Part shown: positions 61,823 to 64,000 of the stretch, in pieces
Layout of the letters: each line of letters starts with the position of its first letter
How positions within the stretch are numbered: the stretch's first letter is position 1
NCBI GenBank assembly: GCA_002387565.1
Contig: DGJT01000032.1
Coordinates: 62,001 to 126,000 of the forward strand
Source: Akkermansiaceae bacterium UBA4589
GTDB taxonomy: Bacteria > Verrucomicrobiota > Verrucomicrobiia > Verrucomicrobiales > Akkermansiaceae
DNA: 64,000 nucleotides
Direction of reading: 5' to 3'
Made by a program: the position numbers and the translations under genes
The notes under the pieces: generated by a model
What the model saw: the letters and a program-made list of their open reading frames with translations, nothing else
Told to the model about the DNA's origin: nothing
Databases searched by the model: none

Positions 61823-64000
61823 GCTACTAAAAGAACCGTTTTTAGTGAATTTAAGGAAGACCAGTGGGGTAATCAGAAGATTCAGGATAGTTGATGAAAA
61901 CAATCCTGAGAATATGACTACAGCTACTGGGTGGAGTATTTCTTTACCTGTCTCTCCTGCTGACAATACCAGTGGTAAGAGTGCTAATAAGGCAGTTAAA
62001 GCAGTCATTAGGACTGGCACGAGGCGCTCTTGCGTACCTCTGATGACCATCGCTTGATCGAAGTTCTCGCCTTCGTAGCGCATGAGGTGTAAGTAATGAG
62101 AAATCATCATAATTCCATTTCTTGAGGATATGCCTATGAGGGTAACAAACCCTATAATCGTAGCAATAGAGAAGACCCCTCCACTGAGCCACACCCCTAC
62201 GACAGAACCAATAAGCGCTAGGGGTATGGTCAGCATCACTTGCAAGGTAAGATTGATACTTTTGAAATAAGAATAGAGGACTAGGAAGATTCCAGCAAGA
62301 GAGAGTAAACTAAGCCATAGTATATTCTTTTGCGCTGAGCTTTGGCTCTCAAACTGTCCGCCATATTCAATATAATAACCTTCTGGGAGATTTAAGTTAT
62401 ATTTAAGAACGGTTTTAATGTCTTCGACGACACTGTAAACATCTCTATCTTGAGTGTTAGCCTGCACAATGATGCGACGATTGACATCCTCACGGTTAAT
62501 CATATTAGGACCTTTAGCCTCCTCAACACTAGCAAAGGCGCCTAATGGTATCACTTGCCCACGCAAGGTATCAAAGGGGATTTTCTCAATCGCCTCTTTG
62601 TCTGTTCTGACTTTGTCATCAAGGCGGAGAATCACATCATAGACACGACGCCCTTGCATAATGTTCATGACTTTTTCGCCTTGGAGTGCCAATTCTGCAT
62701 GCTCAGCAGCCTCACCAATCATCACTCCATGTTGGCGTGCTTTGTCCTTGTCAAAGATGATGTGCAACTGAGGTATCAGGAGCTGTTGCTCGACTTGTAA
62801 ATCAGCAATACCTCGCACGCGTTCTATGAGTTGTTCTGCTTCTAAAGCTTTTTGACGCAGTATGGTTAAATCTTCGCCAAATATTTTGATAGCAATTTGA
62901 GAGTTCACGCCTGAAGTGATAAAATCAAGGCGATGCGAAATAGGCTGACCTATATTGATCACTACCCCTGGAATTTTTTCTAATTGTGAACGGATATCTC
63001 TCATCACTTCGGCTTTACTGCGCCCTGCTTTTTTATCTGACTGATGGAGGCTTAATTCTATTTCAGTGGTGTTGACACCTAATGCATGCTCATCCTCTGC
63101 GGCTCGACCAGTTCTACGTCCTGTGTGTTTGACTTCTGGGATTTCATGAAGAAGGTTTTCAGCTAGAGTCGCCATACGGTTAGATTCTTGCAAAGCTGTC
63201 CCAGGAGGCATGGTGATGTTGAGTGTATAACTACCCTCATTAAAAGCTGGCAAGAACTCTCTACCAAATTTGGGTATAAGAAGGATTACAAGAGCTAACA
63301 TCCATATAACAAGCCCTACGGCTATCCATGTTTTACTAAAAGCTTTTTTGAGGTAAGCTGTAATGCCACGCTTAAGGTGGCGTACAAGCCAGCTATCTTT
63401 TTGATGCTGCATCTGTTTCATGTTAGGCAAGAGATATGAGCAAAGCACAGGAGTCACCGTTAGTGATACAAACAAAGAAGCCACAATAGAGGTCACATAA
63501 GCCAAGCCTAACGGTAGGAATATTTTACCCTCTAGCCCACCCATCGCAAATAGAGGTAAGAAGACAAATATCACCACAATAGTCGCAAATACTATAGAGC
63601 TGCGAATCTCTCTAGAAGCTAAATAAACAACTTCTATACTTGGTTTGCCTTTGCCTTGCTTGGCGAGCTGTTTGTTCTCACGCAAACGTCTAAATACATT
63701 CTCTACATCGACAATCGCATCATCTACAAGCTCACCAATAGCGACGGCTAAACCACCAAGGGTCATGGTATTAATACTCAACCCAAACCATTTAAAGATA
63801 ATAAAACTCACTACAAAGGATAGTGGTATAGCCACGAGGGTTATACTTGTTGTTCTAAAGTTAAGTAAGAATAGAAGCAATACAATCGCTACTAATACCG
63901 AGCCATCCACGAGAGCTTCGATAATATTCTCAATGGCATTATGAATAAAGTCTGCTTGTTTAAAAATCTCAGCATTGATGGTCACCCCCTCTGGCAAGGT
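61820..64000 (-). CDS. Heavy-metal efflux RND transporter permease, CusA/CzcA-like (N-terminal part outside the window)
   Basis: About 726 residues of the C-terminal part; the frame is open to the window edge (LPEGVTINAEIFKQ at the edge follows a preceding threonine codon). The protein has RND membrane helices, GELVDDAIVDVENVFRRL in TM4 with paired aspartates for proton transfer, a periplasmic loop (FMEVRRGIAD-like LIERVRGIADLQVEQQ), and a second bundle ending with GISSRNGIMMISHY and VVIFSGLFSSTILNLLITPL. It exports Cu/Ag or Zn/Co/Ni-type cations with a fusion protein and outer-membrane channel, which should lie beyond 64000. Metal specificity is not shown. Confidence 0.9.
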   Translation of the reverse strand, partial: TLPEGVTINAEIFKQADFIHNAIENIIEALVDGSVLVAIVLLLFLLNFRTTSITLVAIPLSFVVSFIIFKWFGLSINTMTLGGLAVAIGELVDDAIVDVENVFRRLRENKQLAKQGKGKPSIEVVYLASREIRSSIVFATIVVIFVFLPLFAMGGLEGKIFLPLGLAYVTSIVASLFVSLTVTPVLCSYLLPNMKQMQHQKDSWLVRHLKRGITAYLKKAFSKTWIAVGLVIWMLALVILLIPKFGREFLPAFNEGSYTLNITMPPGTALQESNRMATLAENLLHEIPEVKHTGRRTGRAAEDEHALGVNTTEIELSLHQSDKKAGRSKAEVMRDIRSQLEKIPGVVINIGQPISHRLDFITSGVNSQIAIKIFGEDLTILRQKALEAEQLIERVRGIADLQVEQQLLIPQLHIIFDKDKARQHGVMIGEAAEHAELALQGEKVMNIMQGRRVYDVILRLDDKVRTDKEAIEKIPFDTLRGQVIPLGAFASVEEAKGPNMINREDVNRRIIVQANTQDRDVYSVVEDIKTVLKYNLNLPEGYYIEYGGQFESQSSAQKNILWLSLLSLAGIFLVLYSYFKSINLTLQVMLTIPLALIGSVVGVWLSGGVFSIATIIGFVTLIGISSRNGIMMISHYLHLMRYEGENFDQAMVIRGTQERLVPVLMTALTALLALLPLVLSAGETGKEILHPVAVVIFSGLFSSTILNLLITPLVFLKFTKNGSFSS

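Overview
This 64 kb window is a gene-dense bacterial chromosome segment. Genes are tightly packed and A+T-rich. Almost no start codon has a Shine-Dalgarno sequence; A/T-rich leaders such as attATG and tttATG dominate. Several markers point to the Verrucomicrobiota, or a close PVC relative: a TIGR04073-type exosortase-associated protein, a TIGR03790-type protein, an SHD1-like domain protein, a secreted formylglycine-type sulfatase, and Bat aerotolerance genes with fusions. The phylum call is an inference from gene content; no rRNA is present. The sulfatase and heavy-metal efflux genes suggest an aquatic, polysaccharide-using lifestyle.

Layout. 1-1260: the 3' part of a probably acquired SF1 helicase fused to a short endonuclase-like domain. 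1275-7683 (minus): a six-gene operon (conserved small protein, hisC, yidC, prepilin peptidase, rsfS, cinA). 7876-11034 (plus): a sugar-phosphate isomerase-like gene and a TIGR03790-family gene, with two copies of a ~220-bp MITE-like element. One copy sits in frame inside the signal peptide of the TIGR03790 gene. 11035-17310: lpdA, a YhaM-like exonuclease, an M20 dipeptidase and a YjbQ protein, separated by intergenic DNA rich in hairpins and repeats. 17360-23668: fumarase, sulfatase, cysK, acpS, a TauE-type exporter, panD and tRNA-Arg(ACG). 23819-31012: moeA, an M48 protease, a SIMPL protein, aspS, a hexapeptide transferase and metX.

31194-40893 is a long plus-strand run: serA, a TIGR04073 protein, an SHD1-like protein, queE, bactofilin, nadA, fabH, tatD, gltX and a DEAD-box helicase. 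40961-43045 is a secreted multidomain protein gene broken by one in-frame stop. Then follow acnA; a Bat operon (46064-52066) with BatB-BatC and BatD-BatE fusions; phoH, a 7TM-HD phosphodiesterase and ybeY; gltB; a membrane-anchored VWA protein; and the C-terminal part of a heavy-metal RND pump that runs off the window.

Most genes are housekeeping (central carbon flow, amino acid and cofactor synthesis, translation, envelope). The most unusual material is non-coding: (i) a hairpin family with a conserved AGTGTAGA...CTRCTCGA core and covarying outer stems, one copy at 15.1 kb and three clustered at 61.5-61.8 kb; (ii) a second structured element with conserved flanks GGGTGAGNGA / GGCGAATCAAA around unrelated but self-complementary stems (11.2 and 16.8 kb); (iii) the MITE pair. 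I saw no CRISPR array, rRNA, intact insertion sequence or prophage.
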